A stretch of DNA of 64,000 nt from Valencia hispanica. Its lineage: Eukaryota; Chordata; Actinopteri; Cyprinodontiformes; Valenciidae. The stretch spans positions 11,720,649 to 11,784,648 of the forward strand of contig OY747721.1 of assembly GCA_963556495.2 (NCBI GenBank), given 5' to 3'. Shown here one piece after another: positions 34,870-46,850 of the stretch. Position 1 is the stretch's first letter. Each line of letters opens with the position of its first letter. A program made the position numbers and the translations under genes. Below the pieces are notes generated by a model. It worked only from the letters and a program-made list of their open reading frames with translations, did not search any database and had not been told where the DNA came from.

Positions 34870-35190
34870 AGTGATTAATATGTGGAGAATCTCCTCCTGC
34901 GCACAGTTAAGTATGGTGGATGATCGGTGATGCTGTGGGCTTGTGTTATGGGAACTTGTTAGAGTGCAAAGCATCATGAATTCTTTGAAATACCAGTAGA
35001 TTTTAAATAAAAATCTGAAATCTACAAGGAAAATGAAAAAGAATGTTTCACCACTGGGTCTTTCAGCAGGATAATGATGCAAAAATCACAAAATCAGCTC
35101 GAAATGACACATCAAACACAAAATAAACATTATTTTATGACTATTTAGAGAGACTGTCCAAAGATAATTAGTCAAGAGTTGTGCTAAACA
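34870..35190 (+). mobile_element. Tc1-like transposase remnant
   Basis: In plus orientation the text includes GCATCATGAATTCTTTGAAA and TTTCAGCAGGATAATGATGC, the region around the Tc1 QQDNDP block. Stop codons interrupt all frames. Compare the related remnant at 25100-25420. Confidence 0.55.
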
Positions 35191-35789
35191 GTGCCACTGG
35201 TGAGGTTGTTAAAAAATAATTATTTCTTAACATGGATTATTTTTTATTATGTACTCAAATTAAAGATTAGATTTTTCCGAGCTTTTCAGTCTGATATTTC
35301 TGCGATGAATTTGTTTCAAGGCTTCTTACAGCTCTTTATATTGGGATTATTAAAAGAATGGCATTTAATGGTAGTCTTGAATTTTTTCATGTGTAAAAAT
35401 TCTGTTTTATCCTGATCATAAACACTTTGCAGGGTGCATTGTGAATGTCAACAAAGCAGAGTAAGAAGTGCTTTAACGCTGAGGTGATTTTTCTGTGTCT
35501 TGAATGGGGATCGGTTCATACAAAATTTGCCCAGTTAGGCTGGATTCCCACAAATCATCTTAGGTGTAGACACAGTGCAGATCTCTTGCCTGCCGACTGA
35601 GCCTCAGAGCAGTCAGAGCGATCACAAAGTGAACCATAAATGTAACTGGAATTTAAATCCCTGAATTAGTTAATTCAATATTGTGCCAGTCAATGTAGAG
35701 CAAGAAAGCTGCAAATGTCCATAAAAAGAAAACTTCATGTGCTGTAGTGGTCATTGAGGTCTCGTAGGCTGCCAAGAGCAACATACTTT

Positions 35790-36050
35790 AAAAGGGGTGA
35801 CTGTGGCTCAGTGGTAGAGTAGAGTTGGCTTGCAATCGTAGGTTCGATTCCAGCTTCCTCCAGTCACATGTCAATGTGCCCCTGGGCAAGGCACTTAACC
35901 CCAAATAACATCGTCCTACCGAGCCATGTTGGGTGTCGGTGTATGAATGCGAGTGTGAGTGGGTGAATGTGGCTTCAATGTAAAGCGCTTTGAGTGGTCA
36001 GTATGACTAGAAAAGCGCTATATAAGTTCAGTCCATTTACCATTTACCAA
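35790..36050 (+). mobile_element. tRNA-derived SINE
   Basis: The head is tRNA-like, with an A box in GTGGCTCAGTGGTAGAGTAG and a B box in GTAGGTTCGATTCCAGC. The body follows with GGGCAAGGCACTTAACCCCA, GTAAAGCGCTTTGAGTGGTC and a tail ending TCCATTTACCATTTACC. This order is that of a common teleost SINE. It looks complete and moderately diverged. Confidence 0.8.
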
Positions 36051-36899
36051 AAGATCACAAAGAAAACAGAAGACAAGCTGCATTTTTCACATGTCTCATG
36101 AGGAAAGAAATAATTTCAAGAAAAGCCTCAAAGCCCCTCAGCCTTCCTTGAAGTTTATGAGCCTGCTATGTGAAAATTGTTTCATTGTAAAGCTGATTTT
36201 CTATTTAAATGAGCAAGCCTCATTTAAACTCTTTGATGTGATGAACATCTACAGATCCCAACTCTGAATCTAGGTCAAACACCAAACCGGAGAATCCCGG
36301 TACGAGTTGTATCCAGCAAGTAACCAGCAAGTGTCTGCTCGTGTCTAAAACAGGCTTGTGTTTTCATTGATGCAGCGCTCTGAAGAATTTTGAATTGTGT
36401 GTCTTTGTTATCATGCAAAAAAAGGGAAAAGTGTCAAAGGGGTAATGACAATATGAAAGATGAGACTCTATTTTAAGCTCTGAGCATTTTTTTTACTGTT
36501 TAGCTGTGAAGATATTTATAGGTGTGAGGTATTATAAAAAGAAGTGTGTGTGAATGAAACTTTCAAGTTGACAGAAAAATATAAAAATAACTGATGAAGA
36601 AGAAACACAATATGTGGCATTCTGACACCCGAGCTTCACAAAAGCACAGTAGTTTCAGACCTATTAAAAAAAATCTATGTTCAACCAAATTAATTGCATG
36701 TTAAACCAAATCATCGAAGAGTTTAAATTAAAATTATGATTTCTTCAGGTGAAATGGTAAAAACAAAGCAAGAATGTTTCAATATATCTCCTAACAGCAA
36801 AATCATTCAATATTAATAGACCCAAGCTCATGCTGACACTTGTGAAATAGCACAGCACATCCCTTTAGGGCCAGTACTTTTGTTTTCACATGGATTTAA

Positions 36900-37490
36900 G
36901 TATGTATATACAAATTTCTTCTGCTTTAGCTTTTTTGTTACTGTTTAAGTATTTCAGATCATCAAAAACTGTGTAATATCAAAGATAACCCGAGTAAATG
37001 CAAAATGCATGCTTTAAATTATAGTTTCCTTATTAAGGGGAAAAATACAATCCAAACCAACATGATCCTATGTAAAAAGTATTTGCCCCCTAAAGGTAAT
37101 GTACAACTGCCATCAAGCATTTGTGAAAACTGGTAATGAGGTATTTCCATCACTGTTGAGGAATTTCCAAGTAGCATTGTTTTAATTCCACCAAATTTGT
37201 GGGTTTTTGAGCATGAATGGTATGGTTAAGGTCATGCTACATAAACAAAATCAGATTTAAGTCCAAATTCTGATTAGACCACTCCAAAACCATAAAACAA
37301 AGAAGTTCCAGACCCTTTTTTTCTCTTGATGAAGAAAACTCTCATTAACAATCAGCTTTTTGTATTTACTCAGGTTCTCTCTGTTTAAAATTAAAAATAA
37401 TTTGTTCTGAAACGTTTAAATGTGACAAAAAAGCAAACAGAAAAAATCTCTAAGGGGGTAAGTTCTTTCCGACAGCACCGTGCATATTAC
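36900..37490. mobile_element. Internally deleted Tc1/mariner copy
   Basis: Left-end text (TATTTCAGATCATCAAAAAC, then AAGTATTTGCCCCCTAAAGG and GCCATCAAGCATTTG) and a right end with AATCTCTAAGGGGGTAAGTT are both present. Only about 590 bp lie between the ends, too little for a transposase. The family is the same as that at 4005-4380. Confidence 0.6.
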
Positions 37491-38900
37491 TCACAATATA
37501 TTTCACGGTTTCAAAATGGTTCACCAAATTGTTTGGATCAGGATAAAAGTAAACTAAATGGAGCTACTCTATCCCTGTAATTAACTAAAACATCAGCACC
37601 AGGAAGAACAGTTAGCACACAGGGTGTGACTTATTTATAGAAAACCGCTGACACTGACCCTCCTGGAATTTGGGATGTTTTTGCAATAAATTATGTGATC
37701 CAAAGATTCAGCGTTATTTGTGCATGAAAATGATTTGGACCTAATTAGAGTAGATAAACATAGTCTGGGCTGCCTCATGCTGTAGCTCACACCATTAAAT
37801 TAGAAGTGAGGATCGGATGACAAAGAAATATACAGAATTAAGATTAAATTCTAACCCTTTATGCCATTTATAGGTTTTATCCTCGAAAATTGTCAGTTTA
37901 TTTGGGCATACGTCAAACTAGATAGTGAGGACAAGCTACTAGAGTAAACTAACACCCATTCAGTCTTCTGTACACTTATCACAGTTAATTGGAACCTTTG
38001 TAACAACAGTCTCACACACAGTAAACATTGTTATTGATTTATTTTAAAAATGCTTCATTTAACTCTTAAGGGATAGTTCTGTACTATTTATGTAAGCTTC
38101 TGCTAAAGGGTTATAAGAAGTTAATATTTTACCTGAAGTAGATAACTCTCTTTAGTGTCTTTTGCTAGTAAAAACCCAGATTATTAGGTGCCAGAGGTTA
38201 AAGCTAATGGCTAGTCCAAAAAAAGGGGAAAGACCAAAGTGAACTTCTACCGTTCAATCTCAAAAACCATCATAGCAGTTTGAGTAAACATTGCTTAATA
38301 AACTGCTAAACTGTCATTACATTTGTTCAGGACATTAACTTATGCTGAAGTACACACTGGAAACACTGGTAGGAGGCAACGCACCACCAATGACCTTCCT
38401 GTGTGAAACATTTAATGAGAACATTTAAAGTGTTAGCAATCAGTGTAACAGAGGTGGGACCAAGTCATTGTTTTACAAGTCTTAAGTAAGTTTCAAGTCA
38501 TTATCTTCAAGTCCTGAGTCAAGTCTCAAGCCAAGACAGGCAAGTTTCAAGTCAAGTCCCTTTTTAAACTTAAAATTGCAAGTAATTTCGACAGTTAAAA
38601 AACAAAAACAACGGTACAAGTATATGTTAAGTTTAAATCCTAAACCATGTGTTCTTTTCAAAATCTTTATTTATTTCAACACTTGATGAAACAAGTACAA
38701 CTGAACCTAGAAAATTTACAAAAAGTAGTTCTGAAGTCGTACTTCCATGTTGTACAGTTTAATTAAACTTTTCTAATTAGAATCCTTTAAACTACAATTT
38801 CACAGATTCACAGTCAAGAATTAAAGAGATTTTACAAGCGAGTACGGTTGATGTAATTTTCAAGATGATATTTAGATTTTTAAGAGTCACAGGTATTTAC

Positions 38901-40632
38901 TTAAAGTGCAACTCACCACCAAATCAACTTTTGTTTTTGCTGATAAACTGTATAAATGAGTGTCTAACAGTGCTGTCTACATGTCTGGTCATTATTTTTG
39001 GTATTTTACAATGTTTTAGTTAAAGCTGCAGTCCTGAGAATATATTTATGTATCAAAGTTTTATAAATCTTTAAAATGATAGTGGGGTTCAATACTGTCA
39101 TGATTTTAGCTTTCGGACTCTAGTGCAGACACACAAACGACTCAGTGAGACTGGAGGTAAAGTTTGCAAAAGTAATTTATTTTCCCCTATTGCTCGAAGG
39201 GTCCAGGAACACAGGAACTCAGAACCACGGGGAACTTGGAGGACAACCACTGGAGACAAGAGATGGAGGTGAGTGATCTTTCAATGTTGCTTGGCAGGAG
39301 GGAAAAAACAGAAGTTTGTGGGTTCTTACTTTGCCGTTGGTGCAGATTCCACTGAGGAGGGATTGGGGAGGATGTGGTCCTTGGTGCGTGGAAGAGGGAC
39401 CGACCTTGGGGTGTTTGTCTCCAGGAAGCAGAGCGAGGGTGGACAGGCAGTGGGGACCCTGAGCTCAGCCAGATACCTTGAGGAGGAAGCCCAGGATGCC
39501 GGGAAGGAGCAGACGCCCAGGCTGCAGGCCGACCAGCAGGTCCGGGACCGCAGAGTGACTGGAGGGAAAAAGGCAAGGAGGTAAGGATCTTACGTGGAGT
39601 AAGTTGCGGACGGTAGAAAGGCAGAGGAAGTGGCTTGTTACCACACGACGCGGTTTAACCATCTGGCGTCTGCTCCAGGTTGGCACTCTCCTTTTGAGTG
39701 CTCCTCCTCAATTAGGCTGAGTGGCACCAGCTGCAAGAGCACGATCACCAATCTGCACCCTTGGATGGAAAACAGGTGAGGCAAGCACACACACCCACAC
39801 AATCCTCACAAATACTATGATAAAAGGCTATTGCTCCACAACACTTGTTTTTTTTTTTAATCCCACCTTATTCCCGCAGACCCCTATGCATTTCACACTG
39901 AGAGCCGAATTTTTTTAGCCAATAGAATTCGAGTTTCCGCATTTTCGGCGTTCAATGAAATTGCATGTGGATTGCGCTAACACGTGAACATGTGGCCGCA
40001 CACACAGATCGCTCCGTGCCTTTCCCGTTTACAGCCTTCCCGTTTACAGCCATATTGTGAGAGAGTATCAGTCATGCAGAAGTTGCTCACCTCCGAAATT
40101 TCCATAGCAGAAATACAATCGGGTGGTGCTCAATAGCACTTGCTGCTTCTTTGACTCGCTGTATCGCCACAGGTGATGCGCGTGCACAACTGCTGCGGTA
40201 GGGCTGGAGGGAGGGGGGGGGGGGGGGTTTGAGAGGGCCCTTGGTACGTCGGATTCAAAAAATCTTTCTCCCTCAAATACTCCGGACTGCAGCTTTAAAC
40301 TATACATTTTTTACCAAAAACCGTCAGTGGAGTACCCTCTTCAGGTTAAAATTTTACACTGCACTTTGAATCGGATATTGCTACTGGCTCAGCCTCTATG
40401 GCTGACATCAGGCTGACATCAGCCAACCTGCCGCTGTGGAGTATAAAACAACCCCAGTCTTGGCCACACCTCCATAGCAAGATGGAGTTTGAATAGCGAG
40501 GAAGTGTTGACACCGCCCAGCCCCCTCCCCCCTCGGCCCTCCAGGCAACACCTCCTTTTGCTGCATTTTTCAAACCGGAAATGTTGGTGGAGTAAGACTC
40601 TGGTAGGGGGGCGGGGTTGAGTTGCTCTTTAA
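38901..40632. mobile_element. TTAA-flanked element A, nested in the hAT element
   Basis: The left end TTAAAGTGCAACTCACC and the right end GGGTTGAGTTGCTCTTTAA are inverted copies that include TTAA. Between them are GCTGATAAACTGTATAAATG, ACATGTCTGGTCATTATTTT and CTGCCGCTGTGGAGTATAAA, all shared with a second copy in the med1 intron at 61064-61480. TTAA targets point to a piggyBac or Kolobok-like family. The copy is split by element C. Confidence 0.7.
39020..40298. mobile_element. TTAA-flanked element C, inserted in element A
   Basis: The left end TTAAAGCTGCAGTCCTGAG and the inverse of the right end differ at one base in 19, and both include TTAA. Removing 39020-40298 restores alignment of element A to its relative at 61064-61480. 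Inside, 39096-39780 has different, GC-richer text beginning ACTGTCATGATTTTAGCTTT and may be a third insertion of unknown class. A G-run of about 15 lies near 40212-40226. Confidence 0.65.
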
Positions 40633-41456
40633 GAATGAGGTATTAAAACTATTCTGTCCTTACTCCAGTCCAAAAGGTGGCAGTAGTGCACCTCAAGTTG
40701 TTTGCCAACCGCAGTAAAATCAAAAGAAGAAGAAGTGTGCCATGTTATATGTAGGCCAATAATGAGCATGCTGATTGAAACTTCGACATGTAAGGAAGGA
40801 AATCCAAAAGGTTTTCAGCGGCAGATTATGTTGGATTGTGGGTGTCAGAAATGTCATGGAATAACTACTATTGGATCGGTCTTGGTTTGGGTTATTATTA
40901 GAGGCTACAAACGGTGAGTTTAAAATTATTTTTCTTTCTGAGTAAAAAAGCGCTTGCTGTGTCTACAGTTATGATTGTATCCTTGATTGCCATATGCCAT
41001 TGAAATCACAATAATCTTAGCTTCCCAGTGATGCATAGCATGTGTATGTACGCAGAAAGGGTGTTGCAAAAAGAGGCAGATTTGACCCGGAAGTATGTAA
41101 CATCCCACCATGACAAAAATAGCATAATAGCAGCATCGTCAACGTAGCCTGGAGTAAATGTGCTCACAAATTGAAGTTGGCTAAAGTCAGCCATGGCATC
41201 ATACAGTGAGACAATCTCAGTGATGAGTGAAATGACATAAAAGTGCTCAAGTTTGAAATAATAGATGTTTATCTTCTCAAAGTAACATGGTTTTACACAA
41301 ATCTGAGTGTGTGTCTCTACCAGAGGAAACACTGGACAGTTTTGTCATGGTAGAGGCTGGGACTCTTGACAAAGTTTTCTCCTCAGTGAGGCCCACCACA
41401 TGTGTTTTGGAACCAATTTCCACTTCCTTTTTTTAAGCAATTTTTAATACAGCCTC

Positions 41457-41665
41457 GCTGTTTAGAGACTGTAGAGATAGCTGATCCACCAAAGAGACAG
41501 AGAAATCCCATATCAGAAGAAGCTAGAAAAAGAAAAAGAGAATGTGATAGAGAGAAAGCAAAGACCAGAGTAAATATAGGGCCGGCTTTTCCTCATTGGA
41601 GAGTTATTTTGGAACTAACTTCATGTACTATAGACGCCGAGTTAGCCGTGCTGCTAATGGATAGG
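41457..41665 (+). CDS. Exon-like ORF, probably transposon-derived, Arg/Lys-rich
   Basis: The open frame follows a good acceptor (polypyrimidine then TTTTTAATACAG) and ends at a consensus donor (AG|GTAAGT near 41665). It encodes a basic stretch with SEEARKRKRECDREKAKTRV, then NIGPAFPHWR and TIDAELAVLLMDR. This resembles the recurrent 'RKRERDR...RVNIG.AF.RWR...DAELA..LLDR' module of many uncharacterised teleost proteins that I believe are transposon-borne. I cannot name the family. No start codon or partner exon is certain. The surrounding repeat (about 40740-42340) has no defined ends. It lies inside the hAT element. Confidence 0.35.
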
Positions 41666-42344
41666 TAAGTAATCAATGATTTCACTGGGGTTATAGTGTT
41701 TGGTCTGGCATGATGTTTTTATACAGTCCTGAGAAAGCTATTTATTTAATGTGTGGAGGTGGATGAACATAGTTTGCACGGTATGCCTTACAGTAGTAAC
41801 GTGAATTACACAACCGAGTCGATCTCAGTTAGCCATCTAGAGGCTAATGTGATGCTAACGTGTAAGACTCGGTTCTGTAGATAAAGCTGCAAACTCCGGC
41901 CTAGTCGCTGTATTTCAGTATATAAGTCAAACTTTTTTCTTTTGGTTTTGTCAAGGTAGTGATTTATATTTTTGTCGTTTGATTTTTTTCCTAAAAACAC
42001 CTAATTATGTAGGCTGATTCTAGTGTCGGGGGGTGTTTGCTACGTAGTGCTTAGACGTTCTCTGTATCTAATCCCACTGTTTTTCCAATTACCCCGACCT
42101 CCCCCACAAACTAAATACCCAGCTGTGAGGTCTTTACTCTAAATTATCCCGATTGTTACAGTTGAATTGCGAACTGAAACGGCGCTTGTTTGTTGTTTGG
42201 GCAAGCGATCTGGAAAGCAGCCACTGAAACATGCCTCTTATGAGCGACAGAGATTTGATTTTATGACAATGATGTTGCGCGGCAAGCCTGAAGAGGGCGA
42301 AAGAGAGCAAATATCATGAAAGTTGCAGAGTATGGCTTTAATGA

Positions 42345-44130
42345 TCTGATAATGAACAATTTCAGATCGGTATCTAACTTACCGTTTATAAGCAACATTT
42401 TAGAAAAGCTTGTTTTAATTCAACGTAATGATTTTATTAATCAACACAATGTCCTGGAGAAATTTCAGTCTGGTTTTAGAATGAACCACAGCACAGAGAC
42501 GGCCCTTTTGAAGATTTTAAATGATTTCAGATTAAACTATGACGCACAGAGGGTCACAGTGTTGGTTCTACTGGATCTAAGCGATGCCTTTGATACAGTG
42601 GACCACACTGTTCTTTTAACCCATTTAGAACAGATTGGCCTCTCTGTGAGATAGGATGTAAACCATTTGTGAACAGCACCAGACAGGACTTTTATGGTAA
42701 GTTTAGATACCTGCTCCTCTAAGGTACACAATATTACATGTGGTGTGTTCCAGGGTTCAATTTTAGGCCCAGTGCTTTTTAACCTTTATATGCTTCCTCT
42801 TGGGGGTGTCAACGGAAGACATGGAGTCAACTTTCACAGTTATGCTGATGATACACAGTTGTACATCTCCGTGTCTCCCGATGACACACGGCCAATGGAT
42901 GCACTTTTTAACTGCATTGTAGACATCAAATCCTGGATGGCAGAAAATTTTCTCCAGCTCAATCAGGACAAAACTGAAGTTTTAGTCATCCGCCCTGAGA
43001 GAGAAACTTTAACCAAAACTACAATCACTGTCTCTAAATCCTTTACAAGTGAAGAACTTGGGCATCATTTTTGATTCTGAGCTGACTTTTATCCCTCACA
43101 TTAAAAATATAACCAAAATAGGTTTTTATCAGCTAAAGAACATTGCCAGAGTCCGCCCCATTCTCTCTCGGGCCAATAGGGAGCCACTGGTGCATGCTTT
43201 TATCTCTAGTAGGATTGATTACTGCAATGCCCTGGTTTCTGGTCTTCCCAAAAAGAGTATATCCAGTTTACAACTACTACAAAATTCAGCAGCACGTGTC
43301 CTGATGAAGACCAGGAGGCGGGAAGACCCTACTCCTGTCTTAAATTCATTGCATTGGTTCCCCATATGTTTTAGGATCGATTTTAAAGGTTTTGTTAATG
43401 GTTTTTAAGTGTCTTAATGGTCTTGGGCCTTCTTATCTCTCTGAACTGCTTTTACCATATGAACCTTCGCGGTCTCTGCGCTCCTCTGGCTGCCGTTTCC
43501 TTGTCACCCCAAAAGTTAGGACACACATTCACGGTGAGGCGTCTTTCCAGTACAACGGCCCTCAACTCTGGAACAGCCTGCCAAAGGACCTCAGGGCAGC
43601 AGAGAAAGTTCATGTTTTTAAGAGCAGGCTCAAGACTCACCTTTTTAGCCTAGCTTTTAACTGATCATTATTTATTATTGTCTGTTTAATTGCTCTGCAT
43701 GTTTTATATGATTATATTTTATCAGTGTTTTACTATTTAATCTTATCACATTTATTTACTGCTTATTTTTATATTTTAATTTGTTATCTTAATCCCTGTT
43801 ACAGTTTTTGCTCTGTGGGAGCCCTCTGCCCCGGGAGCGGTGGTCGGCTGTGGCTGCCTGAGGGCTCTCCAGGTGAAGCTTGGGTGGTGCAGATGGCTCC
43901 TCTGATGGTGTTTCCTTGCATGGTTCATCTGCACTTGGCCCAATGTCCTTTTTTACTGTTGGTTTCAACTGTGTGTACATGGGAGTTAAGCTGGGGGGAG
44001 GGTGGTATAACTGTGACCATGCTTTTAAATCTTTGGGGGAATGTAGTTTTATGTAGGGTCATTTTAATCAGTAAAGCACTTTGTGATGCAATTCTTTTAT
44101 GAAAAGCGCTTTATAAATAAAGTTTAATTT
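42345..44130 (+). pseudogene. L2-clade LINE, 5'-truncated reverse transcriptase
   Basis: Broken frames (42316-42654, 42694-43074, 43049-43408 and 43392-43664) give consecutive reverse transcriptase blocks. These are NNFRSVSNLPF, EKFQSGFRMNHSTETALL, LLDLSDAFDTVDH, GVFQGSILGPVLFNLYMLPL, the catalytic YADD (42841-42852) and the thumb-like ISSRIDYCNALVSGLP. At least three frameshifts or stops separate them. The tail ends AAAGCGCTTTATAAATAAAG near 44130, as in teleost L2-like LINEs. The 5' end is missing, as is usual for target-primed insertion. It lies inside the hAT element. Confidence 0.85.
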
Positions 44131-44639
44131 GGTGTTTTACACTTTAGATAGTGGGTAAAAAAAATCAAGCATTTTCAAGTAAACGGGTTCAAGTTCGAGT
44201 CAAGTCCCAAGTCATTGGTGTAAAAGTCCAAGTCAAGTCTAAAGTCATAAAATTAAAGACTCGAGTCCAAGTCATGTGAATCAAGTCCACACCTCTGCAG
44301 TGTAACTACCTGACAGAAAAAGAAAGGCAGTGTAAAACAGGGTGTTAACCTAAATCGGTGTAACGTTTTTGGTTTTTAAACAGTTGTAGCACATCTACCT
44401 TATGTGTTTTTTCTAGGTCACTTCAAAATAGCTTCTCCAGAATTTTTAGGTATTGCCAAAATAACCTCTTATTCCAAGCAGGGGGTGGCTCTGAGATTGT
44501 TCTTCGGAAAAATAAGTTTTGTTTGAGTACCTGTCAAAGTTTTACTTATAATCTTGTCCTGTTGCGAATTTAGATATTTATAAAGCTTTGAAACATATTA
44601 GTCGTAGCTTAGATTTTGATGATAGTGGAAGATTTTTTT

Positions 44640-45000
44640 TTCATCCTCAGCTTTTAATACGGTCGATCACAACATTCTGATTGAAAGGGTCGAGTCCCAC
44701 TTGACTGGTTCTGCTCTTACCTAACAGCTAGAATCTTCAGAGTCTGCATTGGTGACTGTTCCTCTCCCTCTGTGCCATTTCTCTGGGGGGTGCCACAGGG
44801 CTCAATTTTGGGACCCCTACTTTTTTCAATCTATATCCTCCCCCTGGGTAAGATATTTGCAAAATATAGTGTGAACTATCACATATATGTTGATGACTGT
44901 CAGATTTATATGGCACTAAATCCTCAAAATCCCACTCATCTGTTCATTGACTGTTTTTGGAGATTAAAAACTAGTTTCCTACCAATTTCCTCCTTTTAAA
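44640..45000 (+). pseudogene. Second L2-clade reverse transcriptase fragment
   Basis: The fragment carries AFNTVDHNILIERV-like text at 44650-44690 and then GVPQGSILGPLLFSIYILPL. The active-site box reads YVDD (44886-44897) where YADD is usual for the clade. The frame is broken before 44772. The fragment stops at the start of the GATA microsatellite. Confidence 0.75.
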
Positions 45001-45002
45001 AT

Positions 45003-45134
<132 letters not shown>

Positions 45135-45175
45135 CTTTATTTATCCCCAAAAGGGGAATTTCACTATCTTATACC
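45135..45175 (-). mobile_element. Short LINE 3'-tail fragment (Rex1-like)
   Basis: CTTTATTTATCCCCAAAAGG, read on the minus strand, gives a tail CCTTTTGGGGATAAATAAAG running into (TATC)n. This is a familiar 3' end of Rex1-type fish LINEs, whose insertions end in such microsatellites. Only the tail is present. Confidence 0.5.
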
Positions 45176-46179
45176 ATCCTATTCTCACAAAAAAATTTTT
45201 TTTCCTTTAACTGTCGATTTCTCTGCCAAACTGTTTTTAAATGTGCTATAGAAATAAATGTTGTATTGTAAATGTTAAAGAAAGCCTAACATTCCCAAAG
45301 GAGCTACTTAAAAGACTATTGGGAGAAGAGGATATCACACAGTTAAGGGTCTTTGTAAGCACCCCCCCCCAAAAGACTAACACTTATCTTTATTCACGTA
45401 CAGGGTTCATTTTGTCATGATGGGCTAAAGAAATGTTTAAAATGATGGATCATCAGTAACTATGACTCTTCGTGAGAGAAGAGGACAAGGAGGAGAGTGT
45501 GGGCCAGGAAGACATTGGGATTTTTGTTTGGCATGCCAAAAGGTATTGGCACTCCTAAGTGCTGACTCATACACCAGGTCTGCAGGGATTATTGGGATTA
45601 TTAGTTTTTAATGTGTCCTTGGCATTATTTTTTAAGAAATGTAGCTACTGTCAGCAGAAACTAGAGGAAGGCGCACGCTGGCAGAGATATGAGTCTTTAA
45701 ACAGCTGCCACTGATTACTTTTAGTTTGATTTAGCATGAGGTAGAGGTAACTTGGCTAAGAAAATATATACTTTATCTAACAACCTGACACGACACCCTA
45801 TGGAAATATTGTCACAGCTTTAACTTGAATCCAAAGATGCAAAAGCTGAATTCTTGCTTAAGATACTTACATACAAACTGGAACAGAGTGTTCACCACTT
45901 CTCTAGCATAGGAAAGTCTGAAATAAAGTAACCTTCAATTAGGACATGTTTCGATTTATTTTTTATAGTTAGGTACTGCCATTGATGTTCTGAAAGAAAA
46001 GAATGCAATTTATAAAGGAAAATTTTTAATGTGTCAACACCAGCATGAAATTATGATGCAAAATACAACTCCAATGTCATTTTAAAAACGAAAGGGATGC
46101 CTAAGTCATTATGTAGATTTCCTCAAATCCACTAATGGCGCAAATTATACATACAGGTTGAATTACATACATATACTCT

Positions 46180-46850
46180 TAATACTTGCCTCAATGCTCC
46201 TTACCAAGTTGCTGAGAAGCTAAATGTTTTTTAGCTATCTGGCACAATTTTTGCTGCACATTTGACCCCTCTTCTTATCAAAAATGGATGAATTAATTTA
46301 AATTGGTTGTCTTCCAAAGACCTGGTAAAGACCTAGCTTTTGTGTATGATTTGCACATTTTTTATTAAGTCTGAAGTTTAGTCCATTCCAGAAGTCTGAT
46401 GTTAGCCAATTTCATTCATTCCAAACCCAGATTTTATCTGTGTTTCTGATCATTATCCTGTTAAAACAGCCAGCTTTGTCCAAGTTTCAACCATCTAGGT
46501 ATTGATCTGAGGTGAAACTGAAAAATTTCACCTCAAATCTACCATCTATTATTTTGCCTAGTTTTATTTTATTTTACTAAGTCTTTTAGTTTGTATTTCA
46601 TTGTTTGTTTAGATAAATTCTGAAGCACTTTAATAAACTTTTGTTGCTTTTCAACATGCTATAGCAACACATTTGAGTCCTCTAAGCATCCTACTTGTCA
46701 TTGAGGCCAAATTCCTTGATCTTTGTCTCATTTAGTCACAAAACATTTTTCCTCAGGAGACATTTTGGCTTACCCATGTTTTCTGTTTACTGGTGATTAT
46801 TTCTTGGTCTACTTAAGGGGCACAGTTTGAGTAAGATAATGAATTTTGGA
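46180..46850 (-). mobile_element. Decayed Tc1-like element, transposase remnant on minus strand
   Basis: Text such as CTGATCATTATCCTGTTAAA, TCCATTCCAGAAGTCTGATG and TACCATCTATTATTTTGCCT resembles a reversed, heavily mutated Tc1-type transposase region. No open frame of useful length remains. Confidence 0.4.

Larger units (their letters stand above)
38449..44297. mobile_element. Large hAT-type element with perfect 8-bp target duplication, carrying nested repeats
   Basis: The element starts CAGAGGTGGGACCAAGTCAT and ends in the inverted ...AAGTCCACACCTCTG. Both arms (38449-38590 and 44155-44297) are packed with CAAGTC/GACTTG subterminal repeats. Identical 8-mers CAGTGTAA flank it at 38441-38448 and 44298-44305. 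The 5,849-bp interior holds two nested TTAA elements, an exon-like ORF and an L2 LINE fragment, but I recognise no hAT transposase. Most likely it was a short non-autonomous element that later collected insertions. A capture of the contents before transposition cannot be excluded. Confidence 0.85.

Noticed and set aside
35796..35870. tRNA-like sequence with A and B boxes
   Set aside because: It continues into a SINE body and tail. It lacks a full cloverleaf, so it is a SINE head and not a tRNA gene.
40702..40917. 71-aa plus-strand ORF ending at a GTGAGT
   Set aside because: The ORF starts in a common dispersed repeat tail (CAAAAGAAGAAGAAG). The protein has no recognised motif, and a donor match alone is weak.
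43725..44102. 125-aa ORF after the L2 reverse transcriptase
   Set aside because: It lies in the 3' untranslated part and tail of the LINE and has no domain.
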